Of a stretch of DNA of 64,000 nt, positions 12,847 to 25,149 are shown in pieces. Source of the stretch: Oreocharis arfaki (taxonomy: Eukaryota; Chordata; Aves; Passeriformes; Paramythiidae); assembly GCA_013398015.1 (NCBI GenBank), contig VZRR01004550.1, positions 258,215 through 322,214 of the forward strand, read 5' to 3'. Every line of letters begins with the position of its first letter. Position 1 is the first letter of the stretch. The notes beneath the pieces are model-generated. The model saw only the letters and a program-made list of their open reading frames with translations, was not told where the DNA came from and searched no databases. The position numbers and the translations under genes are program-made.

Positions 12847-15800
12847 TATTCTAAGATCTGCCCTGTTTTCACGCAACTATAGCAATTAATGCTATTTTGC
12901 AGCACCAATTTCAAGTTAAGAAATTATTGCTTTCTGGGTGATTCTAGCTGGAATAGCAGGGCATTATATTCCTGCCAGCAACACTCAACACCTTTTTCCC
13001 AGCTTTACAAAGTACATGTGCTCTAGGCAAAAGAGATCTCATTATACAAACAAGCATGGCATAGGCAGCTGTACTCTCTGTCTGGCCAACTGGCTGCTGT
13101 GCAGGGCTGTGCCAGCAAAAGCCTCACATAGAACAAGGGCAAAAGTTCCTGGGACTCTGCCTCAACAATGGTGTTGAAATTGCTGGTGGTGGAGATGGGA
13201 AGGGATCTATGAAAGATTTACTAACCATTTTTTGTTGGACCAAATGCCTTTGTTGGGGTTTAAAAAGTTGCTCTTTCTGTGGAATCTGTCAGCTAGAAGG
13301 GTTCCTGTGTGGAGCACTGAGTACTGTGTGCCACAGAGGGCTGAATTCCCAAAGAATGCCACTCTTGTCAGCAGCTATAGCAAGGCAGAGAAAGGCAAGT
13401 GAGACCTTCCCCATCCATGTTGCAGGGCTGAATCAAACACACATCCTTGTGCATGCACATTGAGAGGGAAATCCTTATTTTACTTAACATTTAATTGCAG
13501 GCTGTTGAATTCAGTGTAAAACAACCATACAGCAACCTCTGTGGAAGATTTCTTGTGAAGTGATGTTGGTTTATTGGCAGGTTAGCTAAGGTGAAGGGTT
13601 ACTTAATGCAGCAGCTAAATAAATTGCAGCAGAGCCTTATGGCACATAGGCTGTAGGAACTAAACTAGATGTGAGTACATAGTCTATGCTAGATATATAG
13701 CAGCTGCTTTTTCTATAGGATATGGTGTGTTGATGTGTATCAGGAAATCCCAGAAACTACAGTGACTGAGGCAAGGAGTGACGGGGGACTTGCATAAACA
13801 CCTGAAATGTATCAACAAATAGAGAAAGCTGTAGACTGAAACTATGTTGGAAGAAATGCCAAGATTCAGAGACACTTCAAATATACAAAGGAAAGGAAAC
13901 AGACCTGGGCAACCCAGCACATAAATAACACCCCTAGTAAGGGGTGAGCATCGTGGGGAAGAGCTGGGAAGTGATGGAAACAGGCAGAACCAGAGCAGTC
14001 TAGTAGGCAGGAATAAATCCATTGGTAGTGATTTTCAGGGGCCAGATTTAAGCTTCTCACTTGATTTCCTTGTAAAGCTGAATCTAACAAACCAGAGGTT
14101 GATTCCTTGCCTTGATCGAAGAGGATCGGAGAAGGTCCTGAATGAGACCAGGCTGAGGAGATTTGGGCCTGACATGAAAGCACCAAGACTGCTTTGCAAT
14201 TATGGCGAGTATGAAGGAGATGAAGCTGCAGTTGGAGCCAACTGAGGAGCACAAATGATTTTCAGTGGTGTAGGTAACAGCGGTGTTTGACAGCCAAGTT
14301 CTAACTGGGTAAATGGCCCACCAAAAATCCATGCATTTCCTGATTTGTTCTAATATTGCATTATTTTCATCCAATTTCACTCAGTTGCGCACCATAGAGA
14401 TGTCTATCAGTGCGCTTCCATTTTCCTGTGGTTTCCTGGAAACACAGCTGGGGTTATCTATGGGTAATTTGGGCAGTGCAATGAGCCTTCAGCTCTATTC
14501 CCTCACCAGCCAGAGCTGCACCACAGGGAGACTCATCCCTTTCCATGACCCACTGCCTGAGGATTGGAGCTGAAGGCTGCGGGCTGGCCCTGCAGTGATG
14601 GTAGGACTGCTTCCCAGTGATGGTTAGGGCAAGAATGCCCTGAATTGTGCTAAGTTCTCCCACAGCTGCCTGTGCACCTCCCTCACCTGCAACTGTGATT
14701 ATGCTTTTTATATGATGCTCCCGAGACTTCGGTGTAATTTTCTCCCCTCCCCGTCCCCAACCATCTCTCTCGACTGTCAGTGTTTATAATGGCTGTGCAC
14801 AACTCCTCTGCTCCCCTAACCCCCGCTCCACCCCAGAGGCAGCTGTATTTCCACAGTGAATGAAGCAATTCCTGTATGTATGATTTTAAAGTGCTTTGGG
14901 ACCCTTTGGGAAAGAAGGTGCAATTGTACAAGAACAAGATATTATTAAAACAGGAATCTGTGTAATAGGTGATAAATTTTGATACTGTATGTTTAATATA
15001 ATATGACGGTTGTAAATCCAGTGAATTACCATAGGTATTTGCTGTGCTGTGTGTTTATGAATTGTTTGGGCAGGTGTTTTTCAAGTTTGTGTGTTTTTCA
15101 CACAAAATGTGAGTTATAGGACAGTTTAATAATATTCCTTACTTAGATTCCAATATGCTACAATTAGCTGCAGAAATGTTATCACTTGATGGTTGAGCTT
15201 GTTTGCTGATTAAGTTCATATATAAGAAAGTAAATGAAAAAAACAGCAGAGAGAAATAGAGACCTGCACAAGTAAACTTTAGATCTGCCTTTGATCTCTT
15301 ACAAGCAAATATCTTTTAAAGCTGCGGAAATCAATACTTTCAGTATTGTTCAACCTGTATTTTACATGTGCTTCCACATAAGTTAGAAGTAGACTATTTT
15401 GATTGCAATAATGCAATAGTTCTCTAAAAGTTTATATTCAATAGTTAAACGAGTTATATTTATTGATGTGCAGGGATATCTGTACTGCACATGTTATTTG
15501 AATCAAACCTTGTTGTATAGCTTTTAAATCAGATCCAAAATAATGTAATTCAGGATTACATACAGTCAGAATTTCTTATTTTTATTTTTTACTGACTTCC
15601 ACATAAAAAAGACTTATAAGACCTTGAAATTTTTCCCCCCATCTCTGAAGAAGAGAGAAGTCCTCTATTTCACTCTTCCATCTGCTTTTGTACCATGAGC
15701 TAAGTCTCAGCCTGAGCTGATGTTATGCCAAGCAGCACAGTAGTAAACTACTGAGAGGTAGGGTTCAGGAGAGCTTTAGAGATGGAAGAGCATCATCTCC

Positions 15801-16959
15801 ATCACTATAGGATTTTGTGAGTGTAAACCAGGCTGTCATTAGTTTTATGAAATCCTTTTTCTGATTTTCTTTGGAGTATGGAGTCCTTTGCTTGCTAAGT
15901 AGGTGTTTTCAGCTCCAGAGGGGTTGACGTGACTTACACACCTCCGTAGCCATTGCTGGCACCTTCCAGATGAGCGAAGCTCATGGCTGGGTTTCAGAGG
16001 CTCTGTGGTCCCACTGCTCCAGCTGATGTCCAGGGTGGCTGAAAGTCCTGGTCATCTCTCTCCACCTCTCCAAGTCCCATCTCACCATGGCTCACGCCTT
16101 CCTGAGGAGCTGAGCACCAGTGGTATCAGATCTATCACTGAGTGTCACTGGATCTCACTAGTGTGACACTACAAGGTGGTAGCTCGGATGGAGACTTACT
16201 GAAACATTTTCTTTCCCCTTGACTGGCACAAGGAAGGCGCCTGCAGCCTGCCCCTCCCCTCACCATGCCTTGTGTATGTGTAAGAGCTGCCCTTGGCCCC
16301 AGATGATATGTTTGCATTTCATAATTGATGCTGAACTCGACTTGAGGCAGATACGAAAGGACGATTTTTTAAACAGATGTTGCAGGTCACTCGTAAGTTA
16401 TTTGTCAAATGAGTTTCAGAGCACAAGCCGCTGCTTTTGCCATTGTAACCAAAGGCGTCTGCTGTTCAGCAGCAGTAATTACAAAGCCAGGGCAACGCAG
16501 GGAAAATTCATCTTATTTAAAAGTGTTTTAGTGTCACCAAACAGCTTGCTATGCCATTAGGCAAGTTTTGCTAGACACATTCAAGTTGAGGATTTTAATT
16601 TGTTTGAAGTATTCTCTAAAACAGAATTATGTTGGAGTTTACATAAAATGAGAGAATGACATGAAAAGTTTTAACTTAAGCAGCAAAATATAAAGGCTAA
16701 TCTTATTTAAAAGTAATATGTGTGTCTTGATTGAGTGCCCAGATACACTCAACTGGGACATTTTAGTGGAATCGGTTCTAAGCTGTTACACTGAGTTATA
16801 CAGAGTAGGTTTTCCTGAGCTCACATTGCCAGACCTGAAATACTCTTGTGGCTGCATTTAATAAAGAAACGAAAGTCTTGGGTAAGGGGATATGATTTTT
16901 TATGACAGAAGGAATGCAAATAACTTTTAGTCTCATTGCCTAGACCGGGTTTGGTCTGA
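12847..16959. other. Intergenic DNA, no gene seen
   Basis: Open frames up to 128 codons occur but lack recognisable domains, and overlapping frames on both strands are equally open, as in chance ORFs. AT-rich unique sequence at 14940-15600 has several homeodomain-like cores but nothing decisive. No clear repeat is seen. Confidence 0.5.
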
Positions 16960-17660
16960 TTTGATGGAGTTTAATAATGACTTATAACCTGTGCTGACAA
17001 TGTGCAGACCCGCACAACGTCATTTAACTCATTTATTCTGCTTGCTGTAAAAACAAAGAGATGGCAAATAAATATATGGAAAGTTCATTGTTTGTCAGAG
17101 GGCCCAAGCCAAAAGTTTTCAGTGACCTTTTAAAATATGGTCCCAGGCTAGTACTAAAATGTCTGTCACTCAGCGCACACACTTGCACAATTTGGCCTTT
17201 TAACCCGTGCATCTTGTTTTTCTCTCTTTCAACTGGTTGTATGAATTTCAAATCAGCTGCAGCTATTTAAGTTTTTGCATTGGAGGATTACTGTAAATTG
17301 CAGTCTGACAATTACAATGTACAGCGCACAGGAGAGTTATTAATGGATAGGCCTACTGATGGCCTTTCAGCGCTGACGAGGGCCTGGTGTTCCTCACCCA
17401 TAATTAGATCCAGTGGCCAGGGTCTGTGCGGATGAGGCGGAGAAGGGGGTCGAGCGAGGAGCGCTGCTTTATCAGAGGAAGATATCAATTGATCAGAGAT
17501 AGTTACTATCGGCAACGTCTAAATCTCTAATTCACCTTCTTCTTAATGACTTGTATTGGCTTAAGAAGCTAAGTCATTTGACAGCACGGAGCTCGGCTGA
17601 CAAAGCTGTGCAGGTGGTTTTAATAGAGGATTTCTGTTGCTTGAGATTCCACTAAAGACG
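16960..17660. promoter_or_regulatory. Candidate conserved enhancer (homeodomain/GATA-rich, locally CpG-rich)
   Basis: Repeat-free sequence with a composition unlike its neighbours. It has homeodomain-type cores (TTATTAATGG at 17337-17346, TAATTAGAT at 17401), GATA-type cores (TTATCAG at 17469 and AGATAG nearby), and the palindrome TCAATTGA in 17484-17492. It also has an unusual density of intact CpG at 17360-17600 for a methylated genome. These are usual traits of vertebrate developmental non-coding elements. I infer a regulatory role, possibly for GSC or DICER1. Boundaries are approximate and conservation was not measured. Confidence 0.45.
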
Positions 17661-18821
17661 GAGCAACAGTTCAACAGACACAACAGAGGCCAGTAAAAAC
17701 CCCGGTCTGCTGCTCTGCTCTCTGAGGGTACCAGTGGGGCTCAGGCTGCGCTGAACCGCCACTCCCATTTACACGGCACTTTTTCCCTTTGCAGACCTGA
17801 ACAAGGGCTTTCTCTGAGGTTTCAGTATTTATTTTAAGGAATGAATCTTATGTGGGCATAAATTATATGTGACAAATGAAAACCCTTTGGAGGGGGATTT
17901 CTTTATTTATTTATTATTGCTGCATGAAAAATGTTTTCCAAGACATAATGTTCCTGAAAAATAAAATATACTTTTAGGACAAAGAGAGTCCAATACCCAG
18001 AAAAACCAGTAAGCTTTGTAAAAGCTGAAGACAACAGTTTACCATTGGTAAACCAAATGCAAGCCAAGTGCTTACATTAGACATGGTTCCATTAACCAAA
18101 ATGTCAGCTTTTTAATGAAGTAACCCAAGAAGCAACGTTTTTTTGCTTAGATTATCACAGTGTAAATCCAATAAGACGGGCACCTAACACCCCAAGGCGC
18201 TGCTGATCCAGCCCTGTTCGTTTCTAGAAGGATTACAACCACCTGCTGGGAAGTTTTCCATGCGGTAAAGCTGGTAGCCAAACTGATATTCACAGTATGT
18301 CCCAGAGACTTTTTATTATTATTATTCAGATGATGTGTACACATGGGAAATATAGGTTTGAGTCTGTTAAGGCTCTTTTTGGGGGCAAACATTTGTTTAA
18401 AATCTTGTTCCAATCTCTTAACACATATCAAAGTAAAATCTAATTGAGTAGATCACTGGAGTAGGCAGAACTTTCTGTTGTTGTTCTTGGGGGAGAGCTC
18501 AACAGAAAAGCACATCTGTGGGACTTTGCATTGTAGCCTTGAGTGGAAACATATTTATCAGCACAAAGCCTGCTATTTTAAGCTCTTCTGGAACTTGCAA
18601 AACTGATGCACCTTTCTTCTGTTTTCGCCACCAGGTTCATGACCTCACACCCAATACCACTTCTGGGTTCATGTCACAGTTTCTACTTGTGAGCTGTTTT
18701 TACTTCCAATGAACTTGCAACCCAACTCTGTAAGCTACGGCTTTGCAGCTTCTAGGTTGAGGACCACTGGCCTTAAGTGTTAAGAATAAATACACTGTGC
18801 ACCTGTAGCATGCTGTTATCT
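17661..18821. other. Intergenic DNA, no gene seen
   Basis: Unique-looking sequence with T- and A-rich stretches and no recognisable exon or repeat. Confidence 0.5.
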
Positions 18822-18990
18822 CAAGACCTCTAAGTGCTTTCAAAACTTGCTAATTATGGTTTATAAAGCTGTGAGTGTTCTATCAGAGGAGAAAACAAAG
18901 GCCGGGGAAAATAAGTAACCCTCCCAAAAGCAATAAATTGTTAAATGGTTCGATTAGTAATTTGCCCAGCCAAGTTTATAGACTGAGCTG
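18822..18990. repeat. Possible MIR/CORE-SINE relic
   Basis: CTAAGTGCTTTCAAAACTTG is followed by GGAGAAAACAAAGGCCGGGG, AAATAAGTAACCCTCCCAAA and GTAATTTGCCCAGCCAAG. This resembles the order of the MIR/CORE-SINE 3' region (AAGCRCTTTACAAA ... GAAACTGAGGC ... AAGTAACTTGCCCAAG). It is heavily diverged, so the call is tentative. Confidence 0.4.
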
Positions 18991-19037
18991 TAGTATGGAT
19001 TGATATCCTGATCCTTCGATACTGGTGGTGAAAGTTG

Positions 19038-19832
19038 CAGAATTGCAGAATCACAAAATAACTTAGGTTGGAAAAGACCTCCAAGCTCATCAAGTTCAAT
19101 CTTGGACTGATCGTCTCCTTGTCAACTAGACCACAGCACTAAGTGCCATGTCCAGTCATTTCTTGAACACCTCCAGGGGTGGTGACTCCACCACTTCCCT
19201 GGGCAGCCTAATACACAACTCCTTCAGAGAACAAATTCTTCCTGATATCTAAACCTCCCATGACACAGCTTGAGACTATGTCCTCTTGTCCTATCACTTG
19301 TTGCCTGTGAGAAGACACCAATCCTCACCCAGCTAGAAGCTCTTTTCATGTAGTTATAGAAAGTGGTAAGGTCCTTCCCGAGTCTCCTTTTCTTCAGACT
19401 AAACACCCACTGCTCCCTCAGCTTCCCCTCACAGGACTTGTGCTCCTGATTCTTCCCCAGCTCTGTTGCCCTTCTCTAGACATGCTCCAGCCCCTCAATG
19501 TCTTTCTCATTGTGAGGGTGCCAGAAGTGAACACAGGATTGGAGCTGTGGCCTCACCAGTGCCAAGTACAGGGAGACAATCACTGCCTTGGTCCTCCTGG
19601 CCACACTATTGCTGACACAGGCCAGGATGCCATTGGCCTTCTTGGCCACCTGGGCACAACTGGCTCATGTTCAGCTGCTGTCAAATGGCACCCCCAGGTC
19701 CTTTTTCTCTGGGCAGCATTCCAGCCACTCTGCCCACAGCCTGTTGTGTTACCTGGGGTTGTTGAGACCAAATGCAGCAATTGGCCTTGCACCCCGTACT
19801 GTTGGCCTCAGACCATTGATCCATCAGACCCA
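19038..19832 (-). mobile_element. CR1 LINE, 3' about 0.8 kb
   Basis: The left end is the CR1 3' tail (CAGAATTGCAGAATCACAAA). Going right it runs through TAACTTAGGTTGGAAAAGAC, GTCCTCTTGTCCTATCACTT, TGAACACAGGATTGGAGCTG, TGGCCTTCTTGGCCACCTGG and GGCTCATGTTCAGCTGCTGT. The last two are the reverse complement of the CR1 RT C-terminus/3'UTR region. An open frame of 158 codons lies antisense to the element and is a by-product of its composition, not a gene. Confidence 0.94.
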
Positions 19833-22800
19833 TTGGCTTCAGTGTACTCAGGAGCTCACAAGCATTTTCTTTTGCTCTACATGAGGCTAGTACCCAGAAG
19901 CCCAAGTCACAGTTAATTATCACATAACGACAAACTTTTGTCATTAAAATGAGAGCTGCCATTTTGGAGCTGACTGACAGAGGTAGCTGGGGTGCCAGTG
20001 TCATCCTGAATTTAACATGGACGTGCCAGAAGAAAGCTAACTGGAAAATGGTGCTAAGATGGAGGACTGCTTTTCTGCGAAATGAAGCAAAACAAAAGCA
20101 CGGTGATAGCACTTGTCTTCAACCCAAAATGTTTCTATCCTGCCATGGACAATGAGGGATGCCCAACAAGTACTTTTTGGGACAGGTGTGTAGGCCAGCT
20201 GTTTGTTATACAAAAATTGTTTTATTTTAGAGTTGCCTGTACTTTTGACCTTAGACCTCTGCTTTTTGTGTTTGAAGTTACACGGTGAAGGGAAGGTTTC
20301 TTCACTCATTTTGAGAGTAACCTCCACAGTGAAAAGCTATTATTGACATCTTTGGATGTAATTATTTAGTCACAAACTACTGGAGACAGTGAGGGCAATA
20401 AGTGGTGTGGTTCTTCAGGATCCCAGCAGATCACAGAAAGGTGTTTTCCTCCTGTCACATGTCTTGTGTCAGCTCCAGGTACTGGTGCTGGGGCAGGTCT
20501 GTGTCTACACCATGTTGTCTGCAACTACCTGCCAAATACACGAAAGTCCAGCTTGTCACTGAGGAAGAGTTTGGTACCAAGAATCAAGCACAACCTGTTC
20601 TCTTGCTGTAAGTCTGTCTTTTTTATTACTTAATTTTCATTTAAGTATGGGTTGGAATATTTCAATTTATTTTGCTTTACCTATGTTGAGGGACTTGGTG
20701 AAAGAATCATTTGGGAGGCAAAGAGCAAACCCTGATCACTCAGACCTTAAAGGTGACAGTTTTGGCATGTTTTAAGGGCTTGAAACAGAGGGGCCACATT
20801 CTTTGCTCATGTTAAAAGGGGAACCTCTGCTGACTCAGTCAAGCTCTGTTAATTTATGCAGAGAAGATAGGGCCCAGTGGTTTGCTCTGTAATGGTTTCC
20901 ATAAGAGACATCTCGGCTCATTCCCTATAATAGTCTGTGTGGTGTGAATAATCGTCAATCTGTTAGCAATTTTGAGCACGCCTGTTAACACCATGAGCTG
21001 ATCAGCTGAGTTTTGCAGAGATGTCGCCGAGCTGTTCTGTCTCTCACAGTCACTTTCCTCTGGCAGTTCATCTCTTCCTCCAGGGCAGTGTAATGTGGGA
21101 CCTGCTGGTATTAGGTAACTCTTCCCCTTTTTTCTTGCCAGCCATGATTGTGCCCCACCATATATTTAAATTCAGACATGCCTGTTCAGTTCAAAGGCTT
21201 TGAAGGCAGTTGCTCTCTTGCTTCAAGTCCATTAGCTGTTGACATTGGGATAAGCTGGTCAACAAGACAGTGCATGATTAGTGACCTTATTCTACCAGGG
21301 TGCCCATGAAGCACAATCAAAATATGATTTTTTCTGTGCATTGGAACTTGTGTCTATACCTCATGCTTCTTCCCTAAGTAAAAAAGTTTACTCATTCAAT
21401 CTTTAGAAAATACATATCTATATATATACACATACATACATACGCACTGTAAGTGGGTGTGTATATGACTTGTTCATCTATGGCTTGCATGTCAAACATC
21501 TCATGACAAAGCAAAGAAAACCACCAGCTCTCCAGCTTCTGAAGTGAAGCACTGCTGCAAAAAAGTATCGTAATGAATAACTGACTTCTGTCTTAGTGCC
21601 TTCATCTTTTTATTCCTTTTTAAAATAAAGTCTGTTTTGACTATTTTGCTATACTGTTAACAGACGGATACACTCAAAATGTTGGCAGTTATGTTCAAGA
21701 CTGGATTAATATAGGTTTGTTATTTTACTAGCATATCCAAAGGCAAATAATATTCCTACTGGACTCCACCCTTCAGCTGTGAAGCAGGTTGTAAATCAGT
21801 TCCTTTTTTGTTGTTTTTAAAGTAGTTTAGGGGCTTTTAAATGGTATTTAACATTATTACAGTCTGCTTGAATATTGTACAATTTCTAACTATTTCTTCT
21901 TTTTTATATTCACTTTCCTGTCACTCAGAAGCTTCTAAAGAAAACAGTGCAGTCACTGCTAATGCCAAGGTGTAGCAGAAGTGCTTATACTGTTCTTGAT
22001 GACTGTTCTCTCCCAAGTGTTTAGGTGCCATAATTTTTGGCTTGCTAGGAAAACCCAACATTTACAGAGGGAAAGAATGAAGGCCAGGTTTTCAGATTTT
22101 GTCTTTAAGACTGGAATGGATAAATTTGTCATTGTGTCTTTCCCTAGGAAAGCTCCAGTAGATGCAGAGCCAACGGTCCTTGTCCCTTTGCTGCCATCCT
22201 TAAAGTGTCACTAAGACTATGGAAAAAAATATTCTGCATCTGGAAATATGGAAGGAAGTGGCTACTGGATCAGGAGCCAGCAGTTCTGATGCTAGCACAC
22301 ATGCAAGCACATCCATCAAGCACCCCATGACCTGTGAAAATTATATCCTAAAATATCCCTGTTCATGCATTTCTATTTTGAAATTTTGGTCTCTGGGTTT
22401 ATTCTCTTTCCTCAGAGTCAGAGCAATGAAACCTGGCTGCTGGAGGAAACTGTTGTTTGAGCTGATCTTAGATTCTTGACTGATTCTAAAAATAGGGCCT
22501 TCCTATCCATTAAGATAAGACTGAAACTCTGGTGACATTAAGCACAGCTATAATAGCTTTGGTGCTCCAGTCTGCAAAAAAATGCCCATCCTGTCTAGTA
22601 GGGCCGTTGTGTTGGTCTGGTCTCTCAGACCTGGGCAAGAGGTTCCAGTCTATCAGATGTCACCTCCCACCATGTCCGAGCAGCTACTGTCCCCAGAGGG
22701 AGAGAACAAGTGAACATATGATATTTCAGAGCTCTTGTGATAAAGCTTGAGTACCCTGGAAAGCAAATATGCTTCTCGCTCACCCCGTTCTCTTCTGATT

Positions 22801-24169
22801 TCATGTCCCTGAACTCTCTTGTGCTGCTTGTTTTCATTTTCTTTGCAAGGCTCCCCTTATCTGGACTCCTGCTGGATCTCATGTTCCCATTCACATCCTG
22901 CCCCTGTGCTGGGGAGGGCACATGGAATCAGTGCGGCCTGTGCTGGGAGCACTCAGCCTCACTGACAGGCCGGCATCTGTACACAACATGCTCTGCAAAC
23001 CCAAGGCTGCTAGCTGTGTCGGTAGCATGTTTAGAGTTTCCCAAATGTAAGGACTAAAAGGTGAAAAAGATTATCATTTTTCATTACCTGTAATCTAATC
23101 ACTGTGTAGATTGACATCCAACCTTGCTTTCCTGCCCTCCCAGCACTGTGTTCGTGCCCCTGCCACCCCAGCAGCAGTGTTTGCAGCCTGCACACGGAGC
23201 TGGGCAAGGGAACAATTCTCATCACGGCTTGTCTTTAGGTATTTTTCTGTTTTAAGATCATGTTAGCTTTAAGCTGGATCAGGTTCCTCATCTGACCTAC
23301 TGCATAGTTTCAAGAGCACCAGCATCAACAGGAGGGAGAAGGCAGGGCTGCTGGAGGCAGGGGAAGCACGAGCTGAAACCAGCCTCCCCTGCCCCTGGTT
23401 GTGAGCTTCTGTGAGGCCTCTGGCCATGTGCTCCCAACCTGTGTCTCCCGTCACACCAGCCATGGTAGCATCACCAGGACCAGCTGCTGACCTGGTGCTC
23501 AGGTTACTCAGCTGAGCTGATGGGTCTGTACAGAGCCCTGTGGTCCAGCACAAGGAACTCCTTGGAAATGGTTGACAGTGGACAGGCGAGGGAGAGCTGG
23601 GCCGTTTCTCTCAGGTTGGCAGTGGGTCAGAATAGGTGTGATGTGAAACTGGGCCTGCGCAAAGGCACGAATCAAAGCACCAGCTCAGCGCCCTCTTGTC
23701 AGATACAAGCAAGCATTTAACGATTTACCTTGAGGATGGGACAGAAGCAATTTACTTAATATTTCTGCAGGTATCAATCTGTGTGCTGTGGCTGGCTCCC
23801 CGCTCCCCATCCGCTACGTACGCATGCGCACACGAATGCACACACAATGACTTCTTTGTTGGTGTGGAAAAATGCTCCACGGGGAGCTGCACATCCCAGA
23901 ATGCAGCTCTGTTTGCGTCTAGAGCCGTGATGGATCACTGTGGGGAACCTTAAATCTCTGCAGTGCTCAGATCTCTATCAAAAATGAGGGCAGCTGGAGT
24001 ACACTCCATTTAATGTAAACTGCATGTATAGCTGGCTTCCTTACCACCTTGTCAGTGCCACCCCCAACTGCCAAGGCCTGAGAGCCCCTGAGTCTACTGA
24101 AGCCGAAGGGAGGTGAGCATTTTCTTTGACTTGGATGCAGGTATTTTAAAGGGAACATGGGAAATAATT
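19833..24169. other. Intergenic DNA, no protein-coding exon seen
   Basis: Mostly unique sequence. A TA/CA-rich microsatellite-like tract is at 21418-21450. A GC-rich, motif-bearing stretch at 23630-23910 is listed separately. Open frames here (up to 106 codons) have no recognisable domains. Confidence 0.5.
23630..23910. promoter_or_regulatory. Possible promoter-like element (NRF1 and ZNF143-type motifs)
   Basis: CGCATGCGCA at 23821-23830 is close to the NRF1 consensus. TCCCAGAATGCA at 23894-23905 matches the core of the ZNF143/STAF motif. Both are typical of CpG promoters, and CpG-containing sites such as CTGCGCAAAGGCACGAA (near 23655-23672) lie nearby. The stretch 23818-23837 is an alternating purine-pyrimidine run that could adopt Z-DNA. 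No transcript or coding exon can be tied to it, so an unannotated non-coding promoter is only a possibility. Confidence 0.35.
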
Positions 24170-24265
24170 AACACATAATTAACCTGTGGAACTTTCTGCC
24201 AGGAAGTATTACTGAGGCCAACCGCTCTGCAGGGTTAGGAATTTATATGAATAATAAGAGGTCCA
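24170..24265 (+). mobile_element. Ancient CR1-type LINE fragment
   Basis: TGGAACTTTCTGCCAGGAAG, TATTACTGAGGCCAACCGC and GGAATTTATATGAATAATAA match, with divergence, the old amniote CR1 3' region (pattern: ...CTGCCA...GATGTTATTGAGGCCAA...GGACATTTATATGGATAAYAA). It is much older than the other CR1 copies here. Confidence 0.6.
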
Positions 24266-24722
24266 AAGTGGAAAAGGTTTCAGCCTTCAAAGCAGGGAGG
24301 ACATCATTAACCAAAGTGAGTTAAGGAGATGGTTTTCTTATGAATAAATTATTTTCTAGTGGTCTATTGAGGGATGTCTCTCACATTCCTGTGAATTCTC
24401 TGGGAATAACTAATGATGAAGACAGTCAGGAGCACTGGTCTGATCCACTCTGTCAAGCACCTTTCCTATCAAATACACGGTATTGCAGAAGTATTCTGGA
24501 GCTACTAGAGCAGCACTCACCCTGGTTCTTATTGTGCTCTGGAAAATTACTGCTTGTTCAAACAATGTAAAAAACAATATCTTATTGTATCACAGATCTG
24601 TCACTCTTGTAGATTGCCATTATTTGACTGGTTCATTGTCACTTCATCTCACTGGTGAGTTGTTCATTAGAAATGAAAACATACATATGGAGGAAGCCAA
24701 TCGGTTTAGGGAGTGAAATACA

Positions 24723-25080
24723 TAGAACTGTCAGAACAGATCAGACTGGAAGGCTGTCCTGCCCAGGATGGACCTTTGCAGAGGTCTGTAGGTATCTGAG
24801 GAAAGAATGTAAGCAATGGAGAAAGTGAAGAATTATCCTTTGTAGTAAGCCATCTAATTGTGGCACTTCATATCTTGTGGATTCCTTGTGGATCTTCAGG
24901 TTATGTTCCCATCACAGGGCTTAACAGACTATGAAATTTTTATTCCTTCTTGAATCCTTTTAATATTTTGGCCTTCACTACATGCTGTAGGCAGTGTCAT
25001 CCCATATTGTCTCACCTTCTGGGTGACAAGGTGCCTCCTCTTGGTTTTTCTGAGCTTGCTTGGCCCAGTCCCATAGGATG
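24723..25080. repeat. Possible ancient amniote interspersed repeat (CR1-related)
   Basis: Diverged matches occur to the well-known amniote repeat with the order GGTCAGACCAATGG ... GAATCCTTTTAATATTTTGGCCTTCAC ... GAGTTCCACA. Here there is AGAACAGATCAGACTGGAAG at 24733 and TTTTAATATTTTGGCCTTCA at 24957, followed by a degenerate cysteine-free tail. A recombined or partial copy is likely. Borders are rough. Confidence 0.45.
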
Positions 25081-25149
25081 GACGAGAGTGAGCAGTCATT
25101 CCCACAAGTTATCATCTCTTGTACCTTCTTCTTCCTGCCTCCTTGCAGC

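Noticed and set aside
19440..19916. 158-codon open frame (plus)
   Set aside because: Most of it lies antisense inside a CR1 copy, so it follows from the repeat's composition.
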